A DNA stretch of 64,000 nt from assembly GCA_009746045.1 (NCBI GenBank), contig RPFO01000079.1:114501-178500 (forward strand). Direction: 5' to 3'. The notes under the pieces are model-generated. The model had not been told where the DNA came from. It saw only the letters and a list, made by a program, of their open reading frames with translations, and searched no databases. The position numbers were made by a program, and so were the translations under genes. Positions 32,570-41,485 of the stretch are shown here, in pieces (the stretch's first letter is position 1; every line of letters begins with the position of its first letter). Origin of the DNA: Mesostigma viride (Eukaryota; Streptophyta; Mesostigmatophyceae; Mesostigmatales; Mesostigmataceae).

Positions 32570-33480
32570 TGAGTGAGTGAGTGAGTGAGTGAGTGGTGGG
32601 TGGGGGGTGGGTGGTGGGTGGGTGGGTGGGTGGGTGGGTGGGTGGGTGGGTGGGTGGGTGGGTGGGTGGGTGGGTGGGTGGGTGGGTGGGTGGGTGGGTG
32701 GGTGGGTGGGTGGGTGGGTGGGTGGGTGGGTGGGTGGGTGGGTGGGTGGGTGGGTGGGTGGGGGGTGGGTGGGTGGGTGGGTGGGTGGGTGGGTGGGTGG
32801 GTGGGTGGGTGGGTGGGTGGGTGGGTGGGTGGGTGGGTGGGTGGGTGGGTGGGTGGTGGGTGGGTGGGTGGGTGGGTGGGTGGGTGGGTGGGTGGGTGGG
32901 TGGGTGGGTGGGTGGGTGGTGGGTGGGTGGGTGGGTGGGTGGGTGGGTGGGTGGGTGGGTGGGTGGGTGGGTGGGTGGGTGGGTGGGTGGGTGGGTGGGT
33001 GGGTGGGTGGTGGGTGGGTGGTGGGTGGGTGGGTGGGTGGGTGAGTGAGTGAGGGAGTGAGTCCACGAGTGAGTGAGTCCACGAGTGAGTTCACGAGGGA
33101 GGAAGGGAGGGAGGGAGGGAGGGAGGGAGGGAGGGAGGGAGGGAGGGAGGGAGGGAGGGAGGGAGGAGGGAGGGAGGGAGGGAGGGAGGGAGGGAGGGAG
33201 GGAGGGAGGGAGGGAGGAGGGAGGGAGGGAGGGAGGGAGGGAGGGAGGGAGGGAGGGAGGGAGGGAGGGAGGGAGGGAGGGAGGGAGGGAGGGAGGGAGG
33301 GAGGGAGGGAGGGAGGAAGGGAGTGGATCGGTCACTCACAGCAGTTTATTCCCACCCCAGCAGGGCCCCTCCCTCACATCCGGCTGCAAAATCTGCTTGA
33401 TGTCGCTTCTCTCTAGAATAAGCCGCACAGCCCTGATGCGAGCAAACGGCTCGCCATCATACTGTCGCTCACTGATGCTT
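32199..33480 (-). pseudogene. Possible exons of an unknown gene around a giant microsatellite
   Basis: Two minus-strand stretches outside the microsatellite have coding-like composition. 33475-33345 reads SERQYDGEPFARIRAVRL and onward to DVREGP. 32375-32202 reads HMRKEDTKSFTNHRRKL and onward to a stop. They could be exons separated by an intron now filled with tetranucleotide repeats, or remnants of the element's transposase gene. No family is recognised and no splice sites were verified. Confidence 0.25.
32377..33320. repeat. Compound tetranucleotide microsatellite (GTGA, GTGC, GTGG, GAGG)
   Basis: Nearly 950 bp of four-base repeats in blocks: GTGA (32377-32500), GTGC (to 32570), GTGA (to 32594), GTGG (to 33043), GTGA (to about 33080), GAGG (33100-33316). 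Each block differs from its neighbour by one base of the unit. A few 3-nt or 5-nt units mark slippage. All long reading frames here (Thr-His-Pro, Gly-Trp-Val, Pro-Ser) are artefacts. Confidence 0.95.
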
Positions 33481-33792
33481 TATACGCGCTTTCCGTAAGA
33501 TGAAAACATGACGGAAAAGAGAGACTCGGGGAAAGGGGATACGGTGAAATACTTGTCTGCTACCGGCCGGGGTTTCAACAGCGAAGAAATTCGCACCTGA
33601 ATGTGCACATACCACTCCGTCACGTCGACAACGGTCTTGCATCGCAATCGTTTCACAGACGCGGCAGCAAAAATTGCTGGCGGCATTGACATGCTCGCCG
33701 CAGTTAACGAACGTGCGGAGGTCCGTTTTAGCCCCTGACGCCACGGCGTCTTTGATGCCAAGAACGCCTGCAAAAGACACGATATCGGGCAC
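33469..33792 (-). CDS. Hypothetical Cys-containing fragment
   Basis: A 107-codon minus-strand frame with PDIVSFAGVLGIKDAVASGA, then CGEHVNAASNFCCRVCET and MQDRC, that is, several Cys/His in zinc-finger-like spacing. Adjacent to the coding-like stretch at 33345-33475 and possibly part of the same broken gene. No family assigned. Confidence 0.25.
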   Translation of the reverse strand: MPDIVSFAGVLGIKDAVASGAKTDLRTFVNCGEHVNAASNFCCRVCETIAMQDRCRRDGVVCAHSGANFFAVETPAGSRQVFHRIPFPRVSLFRHVFILRKARIKHQ

Positions 33793-33920
33793 AAAAGCAC
33801 TTAAAAACGGATTACGGGTCTGCGACGCCTGGCCCAGCCTAGAAATTGGATTAAAAATCGCGCCAGCTCGGTTAAAGCAAACTGAGCCGGTAATGAAAAA
33901 AGTGCTTCGGTCAAGGCCTT

Positions 33921-34260
33921 AAAAACTAAAAAATGCGTCGGTTAGTGTCAAAAACCAGATGTTAGGGCGACTTTCATCGGGAAAATTTTTTGCTGCAGGT
34001 AGGTGGGGTCGAGAGAAAATCGGCGACAAAACAGGCACCCACCTGTGAATGACGCCAAAATGCCGAAGGACTCCGCAGAATTTGTGGCGAAAAAAAATAA
34101 CGGCAAGTAATATATGACCCTAGGAGCATACACTAAAATTTCCAGCCTCGATACTGCCTTTTTATTCGCTAGCCATTCTTAGCTATCCTGACCAGAATGG
34201 CCGATGAATGGTTGATAATTTCCTCGGGGATTGAAAGGAAATACCTGCTGCACACCTTGT
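33921..34260. other. No gene seen
   Basis: AT-rich sequence inside the 6.9-kb element with no supported ORF or repeat. Confidence 0.35.
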
Positions 34261-34287
34261 GACATCGGTTGTGACACCCATGTCTCA

Positions 34288-34537
34288 ACATGTTTGTAGT
34301 TGGTGTCTCGGTGTCTCAGAAACTCGTGGTCCGCATTGAGTGGGTGTCACGGTGTCACGACATCTGATTGGCCCGGTTCAGATTCGCCCCAAATTAAAAA
34401 AAAAAAAAAACGAATTAAAAAAAAATTAAAAAAAAAACGAATCTGAACCGGGCCAATCAGATGTCGTGACACCGTGACACCCACTCAATGCGGACCACGA
34501 GTTTCTGAGACACCGAGACACCAACTACAAACCAACT
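34288..34537. repeat. ~100-bp perfect inverted repeat with A-rich loop
   Basis: Arms at about 34288-34388 and 34438-34537 are complementary over about 100 bp (GTGGTCCGCATTGAGTGGGT against its complement). The loop is poly-A with CGAATT words. The arms hold GGTGTCACGGTGTC, the same word as the subterminal arrays, so this is probably an internal foldback derived from the element's ends. Confidence 0.85.
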
Positions 34538-34797
34538 ACAAACATGTCGAGACACCGTGACACCGTGCGCTTTCACCCCGAATTCACGAGAGCGGCAGCG
34601 ATGGTGATCGCTGCCAAATGAGGTAACATGGGCTAAACAACTCGGGCAGACCGGGCTGGCGTGACATCCCGGTCTGCCATGTTTTATTCCCCCCCACACA
34701 TGGCGTGGGGATCTACGTTTGCCATCTGCCAACGTAGAAATAGATGGGGAGGGGGGGGGACAAATGATGTTTGCAACATTGCCCAGTTGACATAGCC

Positions 34798-35175
34798 ATG
34801 GCGAGACCCGGCGTTTTCATGGAGCCCAGTGCGGGGGCGCTGGGTTGGCAGGTTTTGGGAATGTTCTTCTTGCTATTACTCCTGGGCGTCGTCGTGTTCA
34901 ATATGATGGCGAGGCGCGGGGTCCGGTTATCTGCAGCCGCCGTGTTGGCGAAATGCACCCAGGATTCGTCCTTGGCTGCGGCACTTTGCAGGGACTGGGA
35001 CTGTGGTTGTGGCCGCCATTGTTTGAGAAGCGTGCATTTCGAGGAGCTCAGGACGATGAGGACCGACATGTGGTCTAAGAAGCCTGCGGATCGGAAAGAG
35101 TTTATAAAGAACCAGCTTTTTCAGGCCGGCCAGCGAGAAACTGAAATCCCGGCAAGTGATTTCATGACAAAGTGA
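34798..35175 (+). CDS. Membrane segment plus C-x-C-x3-C transposon-type N-terminal region (hypothetical)
   Basis: ATG in the context GCCATGG opens 125 residues. A hydrophobic stretch (WQVLGMFFLLLLLGVVVF) is followed by CGCGRHCLRSVHFEELRTMR and DMWSKKPADRKEFIKNQL. The Cys-rich motif followed by an arginine and tryptophan-rich helix resembles the region ahead of the catalytic part in some eukaryotic DNA-transposon proteins (recalled pattern, unverified). The frame ends at 35175, which could be an exon end or truncation. The hydrophobic stretch may be intron or 5' UTR read through by chance. Confidence 0.35.
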   Translation: MARPGVFMEPSAGALGWQVLGMFFLLLLLGVVVFNMMARRGVRLSAAAVLAKCTQDSSLAAALCRDWDCGCGRHCLRSVHFEELRTMRTDMWSKKPADRKEFIKNQLFQAGQRETEIPASDFMTK

Positions 35176-35454
35176 TTTTGATGGTTGCTTGCATGCATAT
35201 TAAGTGAGACAACTATTCCTGGACGCATGGCGTGCCAACATATATAAGTTGTTACCAGATATTAATCACATGCCCTATTGAAGCGACGTTGGACCGCATA
35301 AACGAGGAATGGCTGAACTTGTCATGACCCGGCAAGGTACCTACACGCACAACAAGAATACATCAACATGAGACGATATATGGTGAGATGACCGAGATGT
35401 ATGGAGAAATGAATGTCTCTACTAGGATTATTATGAAGGTGTATACGTGGTATT

Positions 35455-35640
35455 TGCGGTGTCACGGTGTCACGGTGTCACGGTGTCACGGTGTCACGGT
35501 GTCAGAAGCATAGGTAAAACTTGCAATGACCCATTGAATACATCATCCCCATTAATAATCACTGCATACCTGCAAAGATGTGTGTTTATATGCATTTTGA
35601 GGTGTCACGGTGTCACGGTGTCACGATGTCACGGTGTCAC
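35455..35640 (+). repeat. Right CGGTGTCA arrays of the 6.9-kb element
   Basis: Two runs of GGTGTCAC (35456-35503 and 35601-35640), reverse orientation to 29005-29730. Confidence 0.85.
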
Positions 35641-35764
35641 GGGTCCTATGAACTTCCCCTTCCTCAGAGACTTAAGTGGAAACTTTAAATTCAATAAAAT
35701 ACAACTTTTCAAAATGAACTACAAATTGCGTGTTCTAGTACAAATCCAGACGAGCTTAGGGGGC

Positions 35765-36764
35765 GGCCATAGAGACCAGGCCTTGCTTCAGCTTGGGTGT
35801 CCCCAGTGGGCTGCTTGACCAAAGTACCAAGTGGTGACTGGTGCTTACTGGTTGACAGCCGGTCCTTCAGGGTTAGGTACACCCTCCTGGACAGGAGTTG
35901 GTGTGGAATGTCACTCCTACCAGCTGAGAATAATGCCTGGCCCTCCCCATGGGGTTCAGAAGAGTCGCCAGGACTTAAGTCGACGCCTTTGGCCTCAAAC
36001 AGTTAGGCCATGCAAGGGCAACCCGAATGTTGGTTCTTACAGGTTGCTGTACATATGTTTTCTAGTGCTTGTTTCCAACCTGTTGCTAATAAAGAACCTG
36101 GTTGTGTGACCATGTGGGACATGGTTGCCAGGGGGCCACATTCTGGGTTATATAAGGCTTGAATAAAACATAATCATGTCATGTCATTCTCATGTTGTTC
36201 CCATGGTTGTCATGTTTCTCTTGTGTAAGGTTCCAGGTCACCTATAAACCTGGAGGTTGGGGTGGGGTTCAATTCCCCAGCAGAGCCACAGCCTGGCATG
36301 AGTGATTCCTGGGCTTAACACCCAGTGAAGACATGGGCTCCCCAATAAGGCAGTATTTGTGTAGGTGCTACCTGAGTCTCTTTGAGCACAAAAGGGAAAG
36401 GCTGGCCAAGGCGGGGGCCATAAGAACGGGCGCCTGTGATAACTGTGAAAGATCAGGAGCTCACAATAATACGTTCTTGGCATCCTGTAATCCCAGCCAT
36501 TGGACTAGGTAATGTGCCTTGACTTTAATCTAGCACCAAGTTCCCAAGGAAAGGTTGGGAGCTGACCAAGGGGTCAGGGGATAACCTGGGGTGACCTCTG
36601 ATTCACTGGTCAGTACACCTAGCCTGGTCCAAGGGCAGATATGTTGTTACCCAAAGGAGGCAGGAACCTGGGCCCTCAAAGGTCTGATCAACCTCAGGGG
36701 ACCAAGCGGTCTGTGGCTGAGTGGGCACAAGCAAGGTTAGGCTGGTTTCAAGCTGGTCCAGCTC
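35765..36764 (+). other. E2 3' non-coding region
   Basis: Aligns with E1 15284-16200. Poly(A)-type AATAAA words near 36088 and 36163, a GGGGTTCAATTCCCC B-box-like segment (36262-36277), no ORF. Ends in the polypurine tract AAGAAAGGGTTGG (36771-36783). Confidence 0.65.
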
Positions 36765-37359
36765 CAAAAGAAGAAAGGGTTGGAGTTAGCATTTTGGGCA
36801 ACCAATATGCTAAGTGGACGCAGTTTGGAAAGACCTTTCCAACGCCGTGCTGACCGCCTGAAACAGACAAGGGACGAGAAAGATATGAGGTCCCGAAGTC
36901 CTAGCCGTCCGTGGCCGACTAGGGTACAGTCCTCTGGTATAGTGGACAGGACACGTGGCAGGCCGTGCCTGCACAGGCTTAGCCTGACTATCACGTGACT
37001 GTGGTCCACGTAGACCAGAGGAGCAGCATCCTGTGACTGGTGGAATACTGGAGCTGGCACAGGTCTGCAAGGATACTAGGCCTTGCAGGCTTGTGACAGG
37101 TCCTGTACTTCCTAGGTTGCAGAGTCTAGGCAAATCCAGTTCGTCCTGGCTCTGCACTGATGCCAGTGGACGTTGAGGATTTGCTTGCATGCCTGCACGT
37201 GCCTCGTCACGCCGATGGGAACGAGGAACAACGCAAAGGATATAGCTTGGTCATGGGGGATGACCAGCTATCTTGGCAAGCACGAACCGAGGCTCCCACA
37301 TTGGACGTGGAGACGCTCACCGTGGTCGTGGCTTGGTGCACGGGTTAAAAGGTTGCTGC

Positions 37360-38242
37360 AGTTACGTTAAATAGTGACGGAATGTTTTGCCCACTGAGGC
37401 AAATCGGGCCGGAACACTATTTTGCCCGGAATAACCACTTCCGAGCACCCAAGTTAATGCGGCCGAATTAACTTGGGTGCTCGGAAGTGGTTATTCCGGG
37501 CAAAATAGTGTTCCGGCCCGATTTGCCTCAGTGGGCAAAACGTTCCGTCACTATTTAACGTAACTAAAACCTGGCCTCGTGGAGGGGGACGAAGAGCCCG
37601 AGACATCCGCCTAGGCCGCTGAGCACGCACCACTAAATGCGCCGGAGCTGCCTCAGTGAGGATTCGAACCCCTGACCTCCAAGGTGCACAGGTTTTAGTT
37701 ACGTTAAATAGTGACGGAACGTTTTGCCCACTGAGGCAAATCGGGCCGGAACACTATTTTGCCCGGAATAACCACTTCCGAGCACCCAAGTTAATTCGGC
37801 CGAATTAACTTGGGTGCTCGGAAGTGGTTATTCCGGGCAAAATAGTGTTACGGACCGATTTGCCTCAGGCGGCAAAAAGGTTCCGTCATTATTTAACGTA
37901 ACTAAAACCTGTGCACCTTGGAGGTCAGGGGTTCGAATCCTCACTGAGGCAGCTCCGGCGCATTTAGTGGTGCGTGCTCAGCGGCCTAGGCGGATGTCTC
38001 GGGCTCTTCGTCCCCCCTCCACGAGGCCAGGTTTTAGTTACGTTAAATAATGACGGAACCTTTTTGCCGCCTGAGGCAAATCGGTCCGTAACACTATTTT
38101 GCCCGGAATAACCACTTCCGAGCACCCAAGTTAATTCGGCCGAATTAACTTGGGTGCTCGGAAGTGGTTATTCCGGGCAAAATAGTGTTCCGGCCCGATT
38201 TGCCTCAGTGGGCAAAACGTTCCGTCACTATTTAACGTAACT
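37360..38242. mobile_element. 883-bp palindrome made of three hairpins and two inverted spacers, copy 1
   Basis: Three ~206-bp self-complementary hairpins (37360-37565, 37697-37903, 38036-38242) alternate with a 131-bp spacer (37566-37696) and its inverse (37904-38035). Each hairpin begins AGTTACGTTAAA and ends TTTAACGTAACT, with a centre TTAATTCGGCCGAATTAA. The whole unit is also symmetric about 37800/37801. GCTGC is duplicated on both sides (37355-37359, 38243-38247), and the E2 5' LTR gives the empty site, so it moved as a unit. No ORF: it must be mobilised in trans if it is a transposon. Confidence 0.92.
37566..37696 (-). repeat. Spacer S with tRNA-like B-box
   Basis: 131 bp with short inverted ends AAAACCTG/CAGGTTTT. 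On the minus strand it contains GGAGGTCAGGGGTTCGAATC, which fits a tRNA variable loop and T-arm / polymerase III B-box. No matching 5' half of a tRNA is evident. Inverse copy at 37904-38035; diverged copies at 40712-41180. Confidence 0.6.
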
Positions 38243-38318
38243 GCTGCCTTGCAACTTTGGCTCATCCCGTTATGTGCGTGAAGGACCAGGAGCTCACAGC
38301 TCTGGTTGTTTGCTAACT

Positions 38319-38875
38319 TGAATACCGATGTGGGCCCTGCCGGGGGGCTTAAGACGGGCCAACCAGGTAGACACCTCCTCCTATGGCAGGGTCCCCTTGT
38401 CCCATCGCAACCCACTGGCAAACTTGCGCGCGCCGGGCACCGGCGCGGCGCGACCCGGACCTATGTGACACAACTGCTTGAAGACGGCAGGGCTTCTGGG
38501 ACTATCCGTACTCCGCGCCCGCATAATTGACAAGGAGAAATGGGCTGCCATCTGCGATAAGCACCTTCCCGAGGGGTATGCTCCTGTTTTCTCCCCACGG
38601 GCCCCGCGGCCCGTTGCTAGCCAGGGTCAGAAGTCCGCAGGTCGAGGTTATTGGTCCTGAGGATAGCCGCTACACTACCGCCTCGTCTGCCATTACATTA
38701 GAGGACAGCTCGGATGAGGATTACATCCCCATCTAGTGCTGAACGGTTGGGGGATGATGCAGACGATATTTGTTTAAACTTTTGTGTAATTATTTTTCTA
38801 ATGAGATTAGCATAGTACTCCGTGGCATATGCCTTTAATTGCGCATGACACGCAAGTACTTACTTACTTACTTGG
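38319..38875 (+). pseudogene. LINE ORF2 C-terminus and 3' UTR, family D
   Basis: Last segment of the LINE split by E1 and E2. ARIIDKEKWAAICDKHLPEG and a tail ITLEDSSDEDYIPI end at a stop near 38734. The 3' UTR starts GGTTGGGGGATGATGCAGAC and ends with the TTGCG/CGCAA stem and a (CTTA)n tail (38856-38875). The acidic C-terminal tail resembles a SUMO-interacting motif; whether it matters is unknown. Confidence 0.75.
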
Positions 38876-39610
38876 CGGTGCGGGAGCTTCTGCTGGTGTT
38901 CTGCAATCGTGTATTGCTCTCTGATGAGCCTCCGCCTGCTGAATCGAATGGCAGACATGCAGCCATCCGAGTCATGCTACATACAAGAATTAAGGGCTCT
39001 GCTGCTGACCCCGCCCGGGTTACTATCGGGGTGTCTGCCTCCAGAGCGCCGCGCTGAAGGTCTTCATGCGCATGATGCTGCACAGGTTCCGCGCCGCGCT
39101 GGACCCGCACCTGGGTGAGTCTCAGATGGGTTTCTGTCGTGGCCGTAACACTGTGTGGTGGCTGTATTTGTCACGCGCCGGCTGATGGAGGAGGTGCGCC
39201 GTATTTGCCCTGACGGTTTTCCGCTGGTCTTCATTTTTGTTGACTATATCAAGGCTTTCGACACGGTCCTCTGGGAGGCTCTTTGCAGTGCCATCCTAGC
39301 TCTGGATCGCGTGCCACCAGCATTTATTGCTGCCATTTGCCGGCTGTATGAGGGCTCACAGGCAGTAGTGCGGACTGCGAAAGGCACCACCCCACCATTC
39401 CCCCTTCATCGCGGGGTGTGGCAAGGTTGTGTCCTGTACATGTCCCCATATCTGTTCATCATTGTCGTGGACCACGGCATGCGCGCTTTACTGCTCTCAA
39501 GGGCGGGGTTCGAGCCCGGCTTGGACATCCTTAACGAGCACGAACACGGCGGCGGTGGCCCTGGTTACCGCCTGTCCGACCCAGGATTTATGCGGATGAT
39601 ATACCACCCT
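38876..39610 (+). pseudogene. LINE reverse transcriptase fragment
   Basis: Begins directly at the preceding (CTTA)n tail. It encodes, across frames, VFCNRVLLSDEPP, LGESQMGF, FVDYIKAFDTV, GVWQGCV and SPYLFIIVVDH. These are RT blocks in the same order as in the copy at 52920-56042. It stops just before the YADD block, so it is truncated at both ends and non-functional. Confidence 0.8.
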
Positions 39611-40190
39611 CGAGGTCAGCCACGAGCCACGAGCCACGAGCCACGAGGTAGCCATGGCTGACGGCGGAGCTCATATAACTTTCACGTTTGGGCACCGAAT
39701 TTGGCCGTGAATATCACAATCGCTTCGTCTGTCTGAGACGCACACGCTGATATAATTTTCCAAAGCTACTACGCAATATAATATGACGAGCAAACGCTCA
39801 TCGACGCAACGCAGCCTGGCGGCTGCGCTCGGCAATGAATATACGTCTGCAGCTCCGGCTGCAGCTTCGCCCTCAGGTCCGGAAGGCAGCAGTGGTGACA
39901 CTAGTCGCGCACTGGTGGTCGCCCAGATACCTCCCGGGCTTTCCTTGCCCTCTGCATCGCCTGACCCAAAGCGCAGCCGCCCAGGCGAACCTGGCTGGTC
40001 TGAGCGCGATTTTGAGTTTTGACGTCGACAGGCTCTTTAACACCAGCTTCAACGTCAACAGGCCTGGCCTTTTCGACATGCCACCCATCAAGATACTGGC
40101 TCTCATGTTTTACTGGTCACACGCCTCACTGCTGGCCATGTGCCAGCAACTCCATCCGGGCGCCCGTAATACTAACCCTGGAACCTAAAA
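39611..40190 (+). pseudogene. LINE 5' UTR and ORF1 N-terminus, family B/C type
   Basis: CACGAGGTAGCCATGGCTGA and the next ~150 bp match, in reverse, 51080-51235. ORF1 starts at 39783 (QRSLAAALGNE, GDTSRALV, PKRSRPGEP), as in the minus-strand copy starting at 51084. The frame is lost after 40020. The copy keeps its 5' end but lacks everything after ORF1's start. Confidence 0.75.
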
Positions 40191-40505
40191 ACCGCCGGGA
40201 CCCACGGGGGCCCCGCGGTGGTCCACGGGATTCCGCGTGCCGCGTCCGTTCCGTACTGGCCGTACCCGTCCGTACTCGTCCGTACCCGTCCGTACCCGTC
40301 CGTTCCGTAACCGTCGGATCTCGTACTACAGATTCGGCTGGCTACCCTCGGGCTTTGTGGCTGCCACGTGGCCTGTTCCTAACTACAGATACTTAAATAT
40401 ACTTTGGCACTTAGATATTTTTTACGTTTGGGCCGGAACATTCACATCTTTTCCAAGTCATTCAAAAATATCAGTGTGTTATGCTGGCATTCGCATATCT
40501 GATGG
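40191..40505. other. Non-coding, short CCGTACCCGT repeats
   Basis: Four to five CCGTACTCGT/CCGTACCCGT units at about 40258-40306; otherwise nothing recognisable. GATGG at 40501-40505 is the left target duplication of the next element. Confidence 0.5.
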
Positions 40506-41386
40506 AGTTACGTTAAACAGTGCCGGAACCTTTTGCCGCCTGAGGCAAATCGGTCCGTAACACTATTTTGCCCGGAATAACCACTTCCGAGCACCCAAGT
40601 TAATTCGGCCGAATGAACTTGGGTGCTCGGAAGTGGTTATTCCGGGCAAAATAGTGTTACGGACCGATTTGCCTCAGGCGGCAAAAGGTTCCGGCACTGT
40701 TTAACGTAACTAAAACCTGGCCTCGTGGAGGGGGACGAAGAGCCCGAGACATCCGCCTAGGCCGCTGAGCACGCACCACTAAATGCGCCGGAGCTGCCTC
40801 AGTGAGGATTCGAACCCCTGACCTCCAAGTTGCACAGGTTTTAGTTACGTTAAACAGTGCCGGAACCTTTTGCCGCCTGAGGCAAATCGGTCCGTAACAC
40901 TATTTTGCCCGGAATAACCACTTCCGAGCACCCAAGTTCATTCGGCCGAATTAACTTGGGTGCTCGGAAGTGGTTATTCCGGGCAAAATAGTGTTACGGA
41001 CCGATTTGCCTCAGGCGGCAAAAGGTTCCGGCACTGTTTAACGTAACTAAAACCTGTGCAACTTGGAGGTCAGGGGTTCGAATCCTCACTGAGGCAGCTC
41101 CGGCGCATTTAGTGGTGCGTGCTCAGCGGCCTAGGCGGATGTCTCGGGCTCTTCGTCCCCCCTCCACGAGGCCAGGTTTTAGTTACGTTAAACAGTGCCG
41201 GAACCTTTTGCCGCCTGAGGCAAATCGGTCCGTAACACTATTTTGCCCGGAATAACCACTTCCGAGCACCCAAGTTCATTCGGCCGAATTAACTTGGGTG
41301 CTCGGAAGTGGTTATTCCGGGCAAAATAGTGTTACGGACCGATTTGCCTCAGGCGGCAAAAGGTTCCGGCACTGTTTAACGTAACT
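40506..41386. mobile_element. 881-bp nested palindrome, copy 2
   Basis: Same build as 37360-38242: hairpins at about 40506-40711, 40845-41048 and 41181-41386, with inverse spacers 40712-40844 and 41049-41180. GATGG is duplicated at 40501-40505 and 41387-41391. The sequence differs from copy 1 (TTAAACAGTGCCGG against TTAAATAGTGACGG), but the two halves match each other almost exactly. Confidence 0.92.
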
Positions 41387-41391
41387 GATGG

Positions 41392-41485
41392 CCTAATTCT
41401 GGCAAACATCTACATCCTATGCTGGCATCCTATATCCAACAGCCTAGTGCTGAAAACATCCACATCTTATGCTGGCATCCTGCAT
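41392..41485. repeat. Short ~50-bp tandem repeat
   Basis: AACATC(T/C)ACATC(C/T)TATGCTGGCATCC recurs at 41405 and 41455, with a related unit before the palindrome at 40470-40500. Confidence 0.5.

Larger units (their letters stand above)
28886..35764 (+). mobile_element. 6.9-kb inverted-repeat DNA element inserted at the end of E2 pol
   Basis: Terminal inverted repeats of about 32 bp: left CCCCTAAGCTCGTCTGGATT continuing to CTAGAACAC (28887-28918), right its complement (35731-35763). The flanking E2 sequence resumes at 35765 and aligns with E1 3' non-coding DNA. Inside each end are TGACACCG / CGGTGTCA arrays in opposite orientation (29005-29730 and 35455-35640). I see no target duplication. 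It contains several possible gene pieces (30040-31032, 32199-33792, 34798-35175), so it may be a decayed autonomous DNA transposon rather than a pure MITE. Superfamily not determined. Confidence 0.7.
17109..38318 (+). mobile_element. Copia-like LTR retrotransposon E2, carrying three later insertions
   Basis: Direct LTRs flank ORF-A, ORF-B, gag and pol. TGAAT is duplicated at 17104-17108 and 38319-38323. The LTRs begin AGTTAGCA and end TGCTAACT, an 8-bp terminal inverted repeat without TG...CA. With the nested elements removed, both LTRs are 647 bp and I find one substitution between them. Insertions: 17742-22722 in the 5' LTR, 28886-35764 at the pol 3' end, 37360-38242 in the 3' LTR. E2 is a sister family of E1: proteins align throughout while LTRs are only partly similar. 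Confidence 0.92.
36784..38318 (+). repeat. E2 3' LTR, interrupted by the nested palindrome
   Basis: 647 bp of LTR after removal of 37360-38242 and one GCTGC copy. It ends TGCTAACT, followed by the TGAAT duplication at 38319-38323. Confidence 0.92.

Noticed and set aside
32199..33339. Thr-His-Pro, Gly-Trp-Val and Pro-Ser repeat proteins
   Set aside because: By-products of the tetranucleotide tract. Only short flanks outside it have coding-like composition.
34713..35069. Minus-strand 118-codon ORF
   Set aside because: Overlaps the plus-strand frame that has a good ATG context and a Cys motif; the minus frame shows no features.
37566..38035. Functional tRNA genes in the palindrome spacers
   Set aside because: Only the T-arm/B-box half is present; no acceptor stem, D-arm or anticodon arm can be formed.
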